Source of the DNA: Mangifera indica
Lineage: Eukaryota > Streptophyta > Magnoliopsida > Sapindales > Anacardiaceae
Length of the DNA stretch: 64,000 nucleotides
Assembly (NCBI RefSeq): GCF_011075055.1
Contig: NC_058151.1
Location: 8,202,251 to 8,266,250 of the forward strand
Direction of reading: 5' to 3'
Of the stretch, positions 24,290 through 36,778 are shown in pieces (the first letter of the stretch is position 1; the number at the start of each line of letters is the position of its first letter). Under the pieces are notes generated by a model. The model saw only the letters and a program-made list of their open reading frames with translations, was not told where the DNA came from and did no database searches. The position numbers and the translations under genes were made by a program.

Positions 24290-27200
24290 AATAATGGATA
24301 ACAATATTTTGACTAAACCGAATTTTAAAGATTGACTGACAAATCTTAGAATCGTTCTAGATTTCAAAAAAAAATTGGCTACATCTTGGAAGCATTGCTT
24401 CCTATCACCATAGCTCTAAATGCTTTAGATGAGGAATATAAGATGTTTGAAGCATATGTTAAAGACAATAGGAAAGCTCAAAGTTACATGTTAGCCTCAA
24501 TAAAAAAAAAAGCTCCAGACTAATCAAGAAAATGTTTTAGGTGTTTATGACTTTTTCGTCACTTTACAAGAGTTGTATAACAAGAACTCAAGAGTAGTTA
24601 AGTAAGAGCTATGTGTTTCAGTCTTTAGCATGAGACTGAAGAAAGGCATGCCCTAAATGAACATGCCATAAAGATGATTAATGTTATGAGGCAATTGGAC
24701 ATTAGGGGTATGGTCTTACTAGACTGTATCAAAGTGAATTTGATTCTATAATTCCTTCTACCAAGTTATAAACCATTTATAACTAATTACAATATGAATC
24801 AAATAAAGTAGACACTCCATAAGTTATTTAATAAGCTCTAAGAGTTCTATAAACAAGGGAAGAAAGATTCTAGAAATATAGATGTTTATGCGGTTTCTAC
24901 CAAAAAGGCCAATAAGAAGCCTAAAAAGCAATAAAAGAAGGGTCCAAATGTTAGAGCCATGAACAGGACTTTTAAGAAAAATGCCACCAAGGCAGAAAAG
25001 GCAAAAGAAAATTGTCAATAAGATGGACATTGGAAGAGAAATTGTCCCTTTTACCTGGACAACCTTAAGAAGAACAAAATAGGTATAACCCATTGTCAAG
25101 TCATTGAATTCAAATTAAGTTTGGATTCAGATAATCATTCCTAAATCATAGATTTAGTAGCTACATCTCATATGTGTGTTTCTATACAGATACTGTAGAA
25201 TAGTTATGTTTTGTCACAAGGCATGATCATTTTAAAGATGGCAAATGAAGCAAAGGTATAGCAAAACCCATGGGAACTTATCAAGTTAGTTTACCATCAG
25301 GACACATTTTAAGACTTTATCATATTTTGTATTTTACAAAAGCCACTAAAAATATCATTTCTATTTTTGCATTATGTAAGCTTGGTTACAATGTTCAATT
25401 TAATGAAAATGAATGTTTGATATTTTGTGAAAATATTGTAATGGGCAAAGCTATAAATACAAATGGTCTGTATGCATTGGAATTGAATGATTATTGTATA
25501 AATTATGTTACCAATAAAAGAATTCGAAATGAAACAATATCCAACATGTCAATCTTGTCTCCAAGGCAAGATAACCAAATCTCCTTTTAAGAGTAAAGGG
25601 AAAGTGCCAAAGAATTATTAGAGTTAATACATACAGATGTATGTGGACCATTTAATCACATGGCTAAAAGAGGTTTTCACTACTTCATTATCTTTATTGA
25701 TGATTATTCTCGGTATGAGTATCTGTATTTGATGAAATACAAATGAAAATCCTCTGAAAAGTTTAGAAAATTAAAAAATGAAATAGAGAAACAAACTGGA
25801 AAAAGTATTAAAATTCTATGATCAGATTGTAAAGGAAAATACTTGAGTACAAAATTTCTAGAATTCTTGAATAGAATTATTTCCCAAGTAACTGTTCCAT
25901 ACACACCTCAGTATAATAATGTATTTGAAAGGAGAAATCATACTCTAATGAACATGGTACGTTTAGTGGTAAGCTTTACTGATTGCCAATGTCATAGTGG
26001 GGATACGCCCTCTAGACCGTTATGCATATCTTGAATTAGGTCCTGTCAAAACTAGTTCAGAAAACACCATTCACGTTATGGTATTTTAAACACCCAAGTC
26101 TCAATTATATGAAAATTTGGAGATGTCTAACTTACGTCAAAGTAATTAAATTAGATAAGTTGGATGTTAGATCAAAAAATGGTCAGTTTATAAGATATCC
26201 TAAATATAGTTTAAGATATCACTTTAACTTCTTGACCGATCAAAGAATAACGATTGATAGAAATGCATACTTTCTCGAGAAAAAGTTCTTAGAAAAAAGT
26301 GGTTTGAGAAGAAATGTTAAGCTTGAGGAAGATTTCGAAGAGCCTCAAATTGACATCATTGAAGTTGGACTATCCACTCAGCAAACCTCAGTATTAGATA
26401 CTACGGTTCTAACACGAAGATCTTTTAGGGCATCTAAACCTCCATATAGATACAGTTTTCTTCATGGGTAAGATTTTGAATCTTGTTTGGTTAAAGAAAT
26501 AGACATGGTGTTGATCCTAGAAGCCATAAGGTAGTTATAATGGATACAAATTCAAGTAAATAGTTAAAAGTAATGAATTTTGAAATATAATTCATGTATG
26601 CTAATCAAGTCTAAACACTTATTGACATATAAGAAGGAATTGTTCCTATTAGTTGTAAGTTGGTTTTCAAGAGAAAGATTGACAAGGATGGAAAGGTGCA
26701 GACCTATAAGGCACAACTATTAGCAAAGGGTCATACTTAGAAACAAGGGTTGGATTATGAGAAATTTTTTTAACTAATTGCTATGATTAAATCCATCTGA
26801 ATAATGCTAGTTATTGCAACATACCATGATTATGAAATATGGCAAATGGATATCAAGACTGTCTTTCTTAATAGATTTATTGAGGAAAACATATATATGG
26901 AATAACCCATAGGTTTTGTATCTATCTTCGAAAGACATAAGGTATAAAAGTTAAATCTATCTATTTATGGATTGAAGCAAGCTTTCAGAAGTTGGAACAT
27001 CCAATGCGATAAAACAATCAAATCATTTGGTTTAAAAAAAAATTTGAGTAGATCCTGAGATTATAAATAGGCTAAAGATCGTGTCGTAACATTCCTTATA
27101 TTGTATGCAAATGATATACTATTAATGGGTAATGACATTGGAATGATGAATGAGGTTAAAATTTGTCCATCTGAAACCTTTTTGATGAAAGACTTAAGAG

Positions 27201-28100
27201 ATGCGACTTATGTCTTTGGAATCCATGTCTATAGAGATAAAATGTAAAAGATAATTGGATTATCTCAAAAATTATACATAGAAAAATTGTTGAAAAGGTT
27301 CAACATGGAAAACTCAAAAAAATGACTTTTTCCTTTCATTCACGATATTCATCTTTCTAAATATATGGATTCAAAAATCGATGAAAAGCGATAATGGATG
27401 CGTAATATGCCCTATGCTTTAATAATGGGAGCGCTCATGTACACAATTCTATGTATGAGACTAGATATAGCATTTTTCATAAGTGTTACGAGCAGATATC
27501 AAGCCAATCTAAGGGAAAAACATTGGTCAACTATTAAATCAATCTTTAAGTACTTAGGAAGGACTAAGGATCTTGTCTTAAGTTAAGGGTGTTCAAAGTT
27601 AAACATTCAGAGGTACTCAGACTCCGATTTCCAGTCAAATGTTAATGATAGAAATTTATTTTAGGGTTCATTTTCATTTATAATAGGGGTACAGTTAGTT
27701 GAAAGAGTTCCAAACAGTCAATCATAACTAACTCCACTTCAAAAGCTGAATATATTGTTTCTTCAAAAGCAGCAAAAGAGGTTGTATGGATGCACAAGTT
27801 TATATCTAAACTTGGTGTGGTTCCAAACATAGCTTATCTGATAACCATGTTCTGTGATTATACAGGTGTTATTACATAGGCAAAAGAACCAAAAGAGCAT
27901 AAAATGTCCAAACATATTTAACAAACGTTTCACATTTTGAAAGAATTTGTTGGAACTAAAGAGATAATAATACAGAAGACTTCATCAATAGAAAATGTAG
28001 CTAAACTACTAACTAAGGCAATGGCATTTAAATAGCTAGACCATCATCTTGAGAAGATAGGTATGCAATACAACAACGAATGACTCTAATGCAAATGGGA
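24290..28100 (+). pseudogene. Ty1/copia gag-pol remnant of element E
   Basis: The plus strand runs through a copia polyprotein in order, broken by many stops. Gag starts near 24295 (MDNNILTKPNFK) and its knuckle reads NCQ-stop-DGHWKRNCP near 25012-25050. The pre-integrase part is 25270-25590 (LPSGHILRLYHILYF). The integrase core is 25600-26030, with ELIHTDVCGPFN, YFIIFIDDYSRYEYLYLMKY and VPYTPQYNNVFERRNHTLMN. RT is at about 26640-27250, with KGHT, QMDIKTVFLN, and LYANDILLMGND for the YVDDIL box (Val-Asp to Ala-Asn). RNase H is 27600-28080. The arrangement Gag-PR-IN-RT-RH defines Ty1/copia. The frame at 26109-26471 is the integrase-RT linker. Confidence 0.85.
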
Positions 28101-28104
28101 GTTT

Positions 28105-29300
28105 TGTTAGTGTATGACCTAAGAACCATTCATGTTGTCAGTTTCAAAGACATTTTAATCTTGTATGTACATTTGTCATGACTTATTAATAAAAGAAGTA
28201 GCCTTTTTGTTCATATGCATAAGTTGTTTCCTTTATTTGTAATAATATAAAGTATAAATGTGAACTATCTAGATGACTCACTTAATATACAAACTAAGTC
28301 ATCAAAATATTCCCTACAAACGTGACATAACTTAGGTAATTATATCATATAGTAAGCATGTCAAATACCTTCACTGAATGTCATGAGATGACATTAATGT
28401 AGGTGACGGTAATGGTCATGTTATTATAGTATTGGTATGGATTACTAGTTAAAGAACTGTTTCTCGAACATAACAAATAATGATAACTCACATGGTCATT
28501 AAATCATAGTTAATGACTTATCGTAAGATCGTACTAATGCACAAAGTAATCTTTAATCTAAGATATTATTGTCGAATCCGATATGGATACACATAATTTG
28601 CATGATGCATATATACGAGGTTAATCATATCTCGTAAGACAAACCATATTGGTCATGTGTTATTTGTATATGGAGAAGAATGATGTTCAAGATGAGATCA
28701 ATTAACTCAAAAAGTATTTGGTTCTGAATATTTACTAATTTGACCTGAATATAAGTTTCAAAGTAAACACTGATAAATATTAAAAATCGAATCTCTGGCA
28801 AACATATAATGTAAGTCATGCGAAGGATGTTTGTAATGACAAGTTTTGAATATTTAAATCAATGATTTGTAAAGAATCAAAATTATAGCTTTAACAATCT
28901 ATGAGTCTAAAATTGATTCGGATTTGACAACAAAAGGATACTACCTACATGAAATGTTTAATTAGGGATATTAGTTTCAATAGCATATTTTTTCATCGTA
29001 GTTTAGGGATTATGACACATTGCTAGATATTTACCATAGTCATTGAGTTTTCAGATGCCTTTCAGATCATCTTAAAGGAAACTCAAGGCTATGCCACAAT
29101 GAACCTAAAAGATCATACTAATAAGCTTTCAAGAGTGAGGATTGACTATCTGGGATTGGCTAACACCTTTCAAAGGATAATAATATTCATATAACTTTTA
29201 TATAGGGAGCAATGATAACATTTTAAAATGTTGGTGAGGTGAAACTAGGATGCCTAAAGTATATAATTGATATACATGCATGTCATTTCCACAAACTGAG
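28105..29300 (+). repeat. 3' LTR of copia element E
   Basis: Follows a purine tract AAATGGGAG (28093-28101) and starts TGTTAGTGTATGACC. It contains the phrase ATTTGTCATGACTTATTAATAAAAG, which looks like an LTR promoter/polyadenylation region. The right end is not defined: it lies between about 29200 and 29460, before element D resumes. Confidence 0.6.
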
Positions 29301-29455
29301 ATTTTGTTAGGCAAAAAGAGAATTTACAAATTGCATTTTAACCCACAATTATAAAAAGGTGGTTCTTAGTTCATTTAAGCTAAACTAAATTCATTTTTTA
29401 GACACATTCGTTCACTAACAAAAGAAAACTCTTTCATCTCTCTTTCATGTGTCTC

Positions 29456-31287
29456 TCAACCAAGGTGATAAAGAAGGCTTGTGATGAATTTGCTTTGAAG
29501 GCTTTTGTATTTGATGAGCTCTTCCATCATCCTATATTCCATAGGAGGTAAAAGAATAGGTAAACATTCTTCATCTTTTCCCTTTTTCACTTGCATGTTG
29601 TCGTTCTTCTTCTTTCTCCATGTGTAATGCTTGTTTACATATTTATTTTCATTTATTTCATCCTTCAAGAGATGTATGTGATTGAAAAGTAGAAAAGAGA
29701 CTATCATTACCTGTCATATGATCTATGGCACCAAAATTAATGATCCATTCAGATGGTAAGGAAATAAGACATGTATTTGGTTTACCTAATTCAACAATGA
29801 TAGTGATAAAAGTAGATGAAGACTTCAATGATTCCTAGTACTAAGAGAATTTAGCAAATTCATCTGCAAAAAATCATAATGGTCTTTTTAGATGATCAAT
29901 TGATTATAGTATTAATGGTTGCAATATGTGTTGACTAAGATTTCTAAGCTCGATTCTGTAACTTTCTACACATATGTTTTATATATCTGAGCTCATGATA
30001 GTAATAGCATACAATCCCTCATAAATCTTGACTCTGATTATCAATAACTTTGTCATGATCATTGGTTCTCCCTCTTCTATTACCACTCCTTTTTATATAA
30101 ACGTTCAGTTTTATATGCACTACTCCAACTAACAAAAGCACTATTAGTCTAAAATGATAAGGTACTTTTTATGCAAAGTATCCTAGTAAATATGTCATGC
30201 AAAAATGCAATCTCATGACTAACAAGTATTTGAGATTTAACAATTTCAAACTTAGAAGGAAGACTTCCTAAGAAGCTTATAATAGTCATCTACTCTCGTT
30301 GAGCTTATTAAACTTTCATATTAGGACTAAATAGATATAACATATTGAGTTCTTCATAAGTTATTTTAAAATCCATAAAATAAAATGTGATAGTCCTATC
30401 TTGTTTTTCTACACAATAAAAAGCTTTATACATCTTATATATGCGAGAAATATTCTTTTTCCCAGAATACAAAAAATCTAGATATTTCATCAAGTCTTTA
30501 ACCAATTCATAGTGATTAATCAAACTAATTACTTCACTTTCAATGAAATTCCATGTCTACAAGAATAATTGGGCATTATCTCTCAGCCATTCCTATCTAG
30601 TACCATCCGTAGAAGAGGTTTTTGTAAAATGATCATCCTTCTCTAGGCTTAGTAGATAAAGTCAAATTATCTTACTTTAATCCAAACCATTAAAACCATT
30701 AATTTGTGTTCTATAATTTTTGACATCACAATAACTATATCAACCATAGTTATAGGCTTATTATCAATCATAACAACACCTAAAGCAACCAAAGATAATC
30801 AAAGATGCAAGAAAGTGCCTGACCGAGTGAATTTTGTAGCAATAGAGCACAAATATGTGTTGTATTGAGAGAGATGATGTCGAAAAAGGTGATCTAAGTT
30901 TGAACAGGGAGAAAAAGACTAGTGAAAATCGACTATTCTAACAACTATGACGACATGTATAATGATGAATGGTAATGGGCTTTTGAGTACACTGGTGACA
31001 GCGGTGAGATGTCATGCTAGTCAAAGACAAATATTAGTGAAGGAAACTACTCAAGAAACAAGTGGCATGTATGGGTCACATACTTGTCTTTTAGTGACTG
31101 GTTCCTAAAAGACAAATATTACTCAAGAAACTACTCAATCTTCAAGTGGCACTCATTCCTATACCAGCAGTGAGATGTAATTGTCACTCTATAAGGGTGA
31201 CCCAAGAATTGACATGAATTTGCTCACTTAGGAAAGAAGAAATAACCAACCGATTTGCTCATTAGGGCAAAAATGTATCTGATACCA
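29456..31287 (-). pseudogene. Ty1/copia gag and protease remnant of element D
   Basis: The minus strand reads Gag from about 31260 down. The frame 30523-30308 contains LVKDLMKYLDFLYSGKKNIS and YKAFYCVEKQDRTITFYFMD, the conserved Gag helices of this copia lineage. Near 29735-29690 the strand reads WIINFGAIDHMTGNDSLFS, the protease/pre-integrase segment whose family form is I-D-S-G-A-T-D-H-M-T-G; the catalytic Asp is now Asn. An initiator-tRNA-Met primer binding site, TGGTATCAGATAC on the minus strand, is at 31275-31287. The pol part continues only at 17384 on the far side of the nested insertions, with integrase lost. Confidence 0.75.
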
Positions 31288-31510
31288 TGAAAAAAATTGA
31301 AAAGAAATCATTTTCATTCATTTTATTATTACAAAGATACATGTATATATACAAAATAGGAATCTTAGATTAGGAAAACAGAATATTTGATTCTTATAAT
31401 TACAATCCTATAATCAAGCTCCACCTTAGTAAAATCCCTATAATCAAGTTCTATTTTTTATATAATCTGCACCTATATGGTAATATACATGTTTTACATA
31501 TTCTATAACA
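31288..31510 (-). repeat. 5' LTR of copia element D
   Basis: 223 bp from TGAAAAAAATTG to CTATAACA. It matches 15902-16174 apart from the expanded AT tract. The target duplication ATTAC follows at 31511-31515. Confidence 0.85.
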
Positions 31511-31878
31511 ATTACTAACTACTCAAGAACTAACAATAAAACCTACAAGCACTTAATAATTCTTTATCCAGCTTTTGATTGGGACTCTCTTAGCTTCTTC
31601 AATCCTTCCATTTTCCTCCTCCCCCTTATAATCTAGGTACCTTTTTTTTCTTTCCACTCAGCATCACAACTCTTCCAATCCAGTTGCACCACTTTAGCAA
31701 TGAATAATTATGTGTTCCTTCCTCTGATTGGTTGGTCTTGAAATTCTTGTTGTTGGTTTATGGTGTTTGTTGCATGTCTACTTGTTAGGTGAATGCCACT
31801 TGTCACTCCTACAGCATGGCCATATATGTTATGGTTTCTTCTCCTTTCCTCATCTTTACATACACTTGGGCAATAACA
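31511..31878 (-). repeat. 5' LTR of gypsy element A, second part
   Basis: Continuation of the LTR interrupted at 15901. It matches 703-1070 of the left LTR and ends TAACA at 31878. The five bases outside, TGTAC, pair with TGTAA at 399-403. The frames at 31708-32048 are LTR and flank sequence. Confidence 0.8.
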
Positions 31879-31883
31879 TGTAC

Positions 31884-33787
31884 ACAATGGGATATCTCTA
31901 AGAGACAATTAAAGATGTCATTTTCCTCTACCTTGCTATTTTTTCCTCTTTCTAACAAGGAAACTAATGGAATTATTTTGTATAAGTTTTCTATTTGTAT
32001 TAATGAATGTTCTAATATATCATTTTGATGTAGTTTTGGTGATGACATGTCAAGTTTATATAATTACAATTACTTAGAATGAGTAATTTCCATATTCTTG
32101 GAATGTAGCTATGAAAATGTTTTTAATTGACATTTTTGGCTAAAATGAACCTATATATTCTTAGATTTCTCATTGAAAAGTGGCTCTGGTTTATGACCCA
32201 AATTATTGTTTTGTCCTTGTTTATACTAGTGAATCCATATTTTTGTTATGTTTTCCTTTCTCATTGAAATGTGTCTTGTTTTGATTATGTTGTGAACTAT
32301 TTTCTTCCTTCCTAATATGGATTTCTCAAGCTTGCTTAATTTTACATCATTTAGTTATTACTAAAAAAAAAAAAAATACAAGTCTTAAATAAAAAGTAGG
32401 GTTTTGCTTTAGAAGTTGTCACATTTTCTACTGCTCTTGAAATTATATGAATTTTTGGCATTCTATTTCTTTTCTTTTTTTTTTTTTTGGGAGGGGAGGG
32501 GGGGAGGGGGATTGTTTAGGAACACCGTGGATATGAAGTTGAAGAAAATGCATTACTTTGACTTGTGATATGAATTGGTATTATAGATGTGGTGTTTATA
32601 GGTAAGCACATTTGTTGAAATTAGATTATTTCTATTTTTGATTAATATTTCCAAGATTAATTTCCATGTACCATCTTCATGACTCTCTTTAAAGAGGCTT
32701 TAAACAAAAAGAATTAAGCCTTTATATGTATGTATATATAATATGTTAAAGAGTCATCTTATTTCTATGGGGAGACCCATTTTTTTTATTAAGTATAGGG
32801 ACACCAATTTACATGTTGTATGTAGCTGAAATTATTTGCTTTCATTGATATAAGCTTTTCATGATGTCTTATCAACTTGTAATTTCCAAAAATTTGAATT
32901 GTTGTTTGTAGTTAGGGTTGAAAACTTTTGGTCATCATGTCAACCATCTTTAAAAATTGTTTAGGTTGTTATACACAAGGTGGCTTCCCACCACAAGAAC
33001 CCTTGGCATGGATAAGTCTCCATATATGAATTTTGAGTATAAAAACAATTAATACAATATGGAGAAAGTCAAAACTTTAGGCTCCTATGGCAATGGCTAA
33101 GCTTATATATACCGCCCTTTCTCTTTGTGTTTGATTCATCCAGATTCATATATGGAAACACCTTTCCTCTCTTTCACTTCTTTCTCTCAATTCTTCCTTA
33201 CTTCAATTCTCTTTTATTTTGTTTAACTTATATTTATAACATAGGCATCAATTTTGTAGATTCTAGTATTTTCAACTTACTACTTTTTATCATAAATATT
33301 GAATATTATTTAATTTTATGTAATATTTTTATTCATTTCATTATGTTAATATAACTTTTAATGCTATTATCAATTGGAGGATACCTATTTAAAAATTTGG
33401 AAAGATACAAATTTTATTTGTATTAATAAACAAATATTTTTTAAAATCAGTGGGCACTCTATAATCAATCAAGAGCCAGTTTTTATACTTTTGTGAGAAA
33501 TTAATTAAAATAGGTTAAATTTTGTTTGCAACTAGTTTAGGTATCTTAATTTTCATTATACCTTTTTAGACAAATCTCTTATTTTGTATCAAGAATACCC
33601 TTTCTACTATATTAGCTTCTCTTTCACCATTTTCTTTCTTTTTCAAAGTCATTATATTTCAACCACCATTTTCTTTCTCTTTCAAAGTCATTATATTTCA
33701 AGTATTTTGATTCAAATCGATATAAAATAAAAACTTTCATTCATTTGTGTTAGAGTAGATAATTTCAAGTTTTAGACAATGAAATTA
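31884..33787. other. Intergenic DNA, no gene seen
   Basis: AT-rich sequence without a convincing frame longer than 80 codons, and without repeat structure that I can match to other parts of the window. It contains poly-A at 32361-32373, a poly-T/poly-G tract at 32472-32510, and TATA-rich stretches. The frame at 33127-33354 is hydrophobic but has no recognisable domain. Confidence 0.5.
32489..32510 (+). other. Potential G-quadruplex with single-base loops
   Basis: Four runs of G (3, 4, 7 and 5 long) separated by single A residues, directly after about 17 T. This fits the G3+N1 quadruplex pattern in an otherwise AT-rich region. Confidence 0.75.
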
Positions 33788-33796
33788 TATTGATTT

Positions 33797-34574
33797 GGCC
33801 AAAGGACTTATTCATATCAAAAGTTTATTCTTTTTTCAAGTTCTCATCCATTAACCCTCAAAAACTCAAATACTCACCCATCAACTATTAAAATTAATCA
33901 AATCCATTAGTTTTAAAATTTTATCTCTTTTTCCCTCTAAACCTTAAAAACTAACAATTTTCCCCCAGGCCAAGTTTTAAAAAGTAACATTTCCCCCCTT
34001 AGGGTTTACTTTTCAAAACCCTAAAAACCAAAATTTTTTAGCAAATCGAAACAACTTTTGGTTGTCTTCCTCACCCCATCAAACTTTCCCCCCCAATGTG
34101 CATTCTTTACGACCAGAATCCTTCTTATATGGTTTCATCTTGCACAAAGACAAAAAGCCAATTCGTCTTTGTGCACAACAATTTTGATCCGTCGATTTGT
34201 CATCGATCTGTCAACAAGAAGACAACTAGCTCTATGTGCACGACATTGGGAAGGAGAGTCTAGTAGGCTAAAGAAGACAATCAAAAGTTGTTCTGACAGT
34301 TAGAAAATGTTTGGTTTTTAAGGTTTTATTAAATAAACTCTAGGGGAGAAAATGTTATTTTTTAAAACTTGACTTGGGGGAAATTATTAGTTTTTAGGGT
34401 TTAAAAAGGAAAAGAAGATAAAATTTTAGTTTATTTTTAATTTTATTGGTAAAATGATTATTTTACCTTTAAAACTATATTAACAACTGATGGATAAATA
34501 TTTGAGCTTTCGAAAGTTAATAGATGTGAATTTAGGAAAAGAGTAAACGTTAGGTGGGAATAAATCCTTTAGCC
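33797..34574. mobile_element. Non-autonomous Mutator-type element (MITE 2)
   Basis: A 778-bp element with terminal inverted repeats starting GGCCAAAGGACTTATTC (left) and GGCTAAAGGATTTATTCCC (right, read inward), and similarity extending further inward. The flanks carry a 9-bp duplication with one mismatch, TATTGATTT (33788-33796) and TATTGTTTT (34575-34583). The interior has phased C-runs (TTTTCCCCC, ATTTCCCCCC) as in MITE 1 and the large MULE. It also has nested inverted repeats: ACTTTTGGTTGTCTTC near 34050 with GAAGACAATCAAAAGT near 34270, and the hairpin at 34141-34175. The frame at 34058-34303 is a by-product of these repeats. Confidence 0.75.
34141..34175. repeat. Hairpin in centre of MITE 2
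   Basis: Perfect 11-bp arms TGCACAAAGAC and GTCTTTGTGCA around a 13-base loop. Confidence 0.85.
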
Positions 34575-34583
34575 TATTGTTTT

Positions 34584-34894
34584 TTGAAAGAATGTAATTT
34601 TTTTTTCTTTTTGGTTATTTCAAACTTAAAATAAATACATTAATTGTAGACAAGTTATATCTTTTTTTTTGTTCAAAATAAAACATGTTTTATTGTTCAG
34701 ATCGAAGGGTAACCAAAACTGTGATTTTCCTAAAAAATGTTATGCACGTGTGTGTATGCATATGTGTGTATGCGTGTGTGTGTGTGCATATAGGTGTGTT
34801 AGACTGTAATTAAAATTTTCAAACTTTATCTAGGTTAGTTATACTATACTAGTATGCTATAATTCAATTGAATTTCCATCATATAGGAAAATGG
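34584..34894. other. Intergenic spacer with GT-rich microsatellite
   Basis: No gene is seen. An imperfect GT-rich tract with interspersed ATGCATAT lies at 34744-34799. Confidence 0.5.
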
Positions 34895-36600
34895 TTAAAG
34901 TAATATTTATGCTTAAATATGATGGGTAATGGGTTATTGGAGTTGATAACACTTCGAAATACAAAGGTGGGGTTTAGACATTGCTATCAGTTAACTTAGA
35001 AACCAATTACAATGGATAGTGGACAGTTTGTTCTCAATTAGGCATCAACTGAATTGCAACTATGTAAAAAAACCCAAATACCTTTAGGAGGCGTTTGGGT
35101 TGGGTAATGTTTTATTACCAAAATAGAAAGATTATCTTGAAGATAGATTACTTAAAATATTACTAGGTATAAGTGATTACTATGTTTGATAAAATTTGAT
35201 AGGTATAAATAATTATTGTATTTGGTTAAAGGTAATAAAATATTACTAGTAAATTATTTTACTTAAATACCCTTAAATATAATTATTTTTAAATATTTTT
35301 TATATTATTTGTCATATTAATTAAAAATAAATTTATTTTTTCTCAAAAAATTAATAAATTATAATATAATTATAATAAAATCAAGATTACCTTGGTAATC
35401 TTTAAATACCTAAGGTGAAGGTGGTAATCAGATTACCACCTATATTACCTGTCATGTCAGCATTAGTAATAGAAGATTACTGTAATCTTTTATTACTGAC
35501 AAACCAAACAAAGGAATAAAAGATAGATTACCAAGGTAATCTTAAAAAACCCAAACCAAATGCCCCTTTAGTGATTTGTTGAATCTGATAAAAGATGACT
35601 ACGATGTTTGGATTCTGGTCAAACTTTCCAAGGCACGTAATCTGTTAGGTCTTAGTGTGTTTACAAGCCCTAAAGAAATTAGAGCCAATTATGAACAATA
35701 ATATCCCAAAGCATAGTTAGGGGTTGACTCATCCTTAGCCACAAATGAAGTTCACTCTCTGGATAACATAAATTTGGAGATGTAATCACAAAATGTGCTT
35801 GAAAATGATAGGGCAAATATGAACTTACACGATGGAGTTAAGGTTGAGGTAAACTTGATTTCTGTCACTTATGGTTAGGCCCAAGTTGAAAGGGGAAGGC
35901 AACAAGAACTGATATGAGATACACCTGAGAGATGTTTTGAGATAAGTGACATTCTAACAGATGATTTTGAATCAAATGAAGAAGAATATGGTGGTAGTAA
36001 TCCAAAAATAGAAATTGATTCTAATGCGAGGATCGGTCCCAGTAGGTTAGCCTAAGACAATTTAGATCACGACGTTCCAATTTATCATGGACTCATTCCT
36101 ATTAATGTTTAGATTTCAAATCCATATAAACCCATTTAAGATACTAACCTCATTAGGGAAGAGGGAGCATACATGCACTGCAACTTAACAAGTTTAGATT
36201 TGATTGTCACATAGCACATATCCATCAATACAAACTACTTATCAAACTCTCCAAGTGGTCACTCCACTAAATCCATGAATAGGTGTAAGAGATGCTTCTG
36301 AGCAACAAGCATCTGCTCAAGTTAATCAAAATTAAAATGGGGCAAAAGCCTTAGTATGGGGGGACAGGGTCGTAACATAGGGGTTGGCCACTTGGTGTGA
36401 CCAATGGACCATGCAAACTATATGACAAGGTTGGGGGACCTAACAATCGGTAAGAGAGACTGGGAGGACAAATATGGACAACATACAAGGCTATACTAAG
36501 GGGCTTAGTGAGGAGAAATGATGGGCCTAAGAGATAGAACAGGACTATCACACCAATTTGGTTCATTTGTGTCGCATGTGTATTCTAAAGTTTTTTTTTA
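34895..36600 (+). pseudogene. MURA-like transposase N-terminal relic, split by a MITE
   Basis: From 34895 the plus strand reads MVKVIFMLKYDG, then WVIGVDNTSKYKGGV, and after the MITE FSDLLNLIKDDYDVWI-like sequence. This resembles the N-terminal region of plant Mutator transposases, where a GGEWV-type start is followed by an L-x-D-L-x-x-L-V-x-x-x-Y segment. Past 35760 there are acidic stretches such as ISDILTDDFESNEEEYGG. Many stops occur and no MULE catalytic core is visible. The assignment is tentative. The same strand shows nothing else recognisable up to 36600. Confidence 0.35.
35087..35566. mobile_element. MITE (480 bp) with GGNGGCGTTTGG-type ends
   Basis: Ends read inward as GGAGGCGTTTGGGTTGGGTA (left) and GGGGCATTTGGTTTGGGTT (right), flanked by TTTA on both sides (35083-35086, 35567-35570). 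A 3- or 4-bp T-A-rich duplication with such ends suggests a PIF/Harbinger (Tourist-like) or related MITE. The middle carries a near-perfect palindrome at 35419-35441. The interior is filled with inverted GGTAATC/GATTACC words. No coding capacity. Confidence 0.7.
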
Positions 36601-36778
36601 CTAGTATGATTTCATCTCCTCCCTTAAAGGACTCAAAATAGAAGTCACAATATCCTATCATATATAATAAAATCTAAGTTAGGATAAATACCATGGTTTA
36701 ATACTAAAATAACAAATAATGGTCATAATTTATTGGAGAAGCCCCAAAAATAATAGGAATATGCTCCTTTTAAGGTAG
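36601..36778. other. Spacer before LTR-like block
   Basis: AT-rich sequence with no recognised feature. Confidence 0.4.

Noticed and set aside
24824..25099. 91-codon minus-strand hydrophobic frame
   Set aside because: It is antisense to the copia gag of element E.
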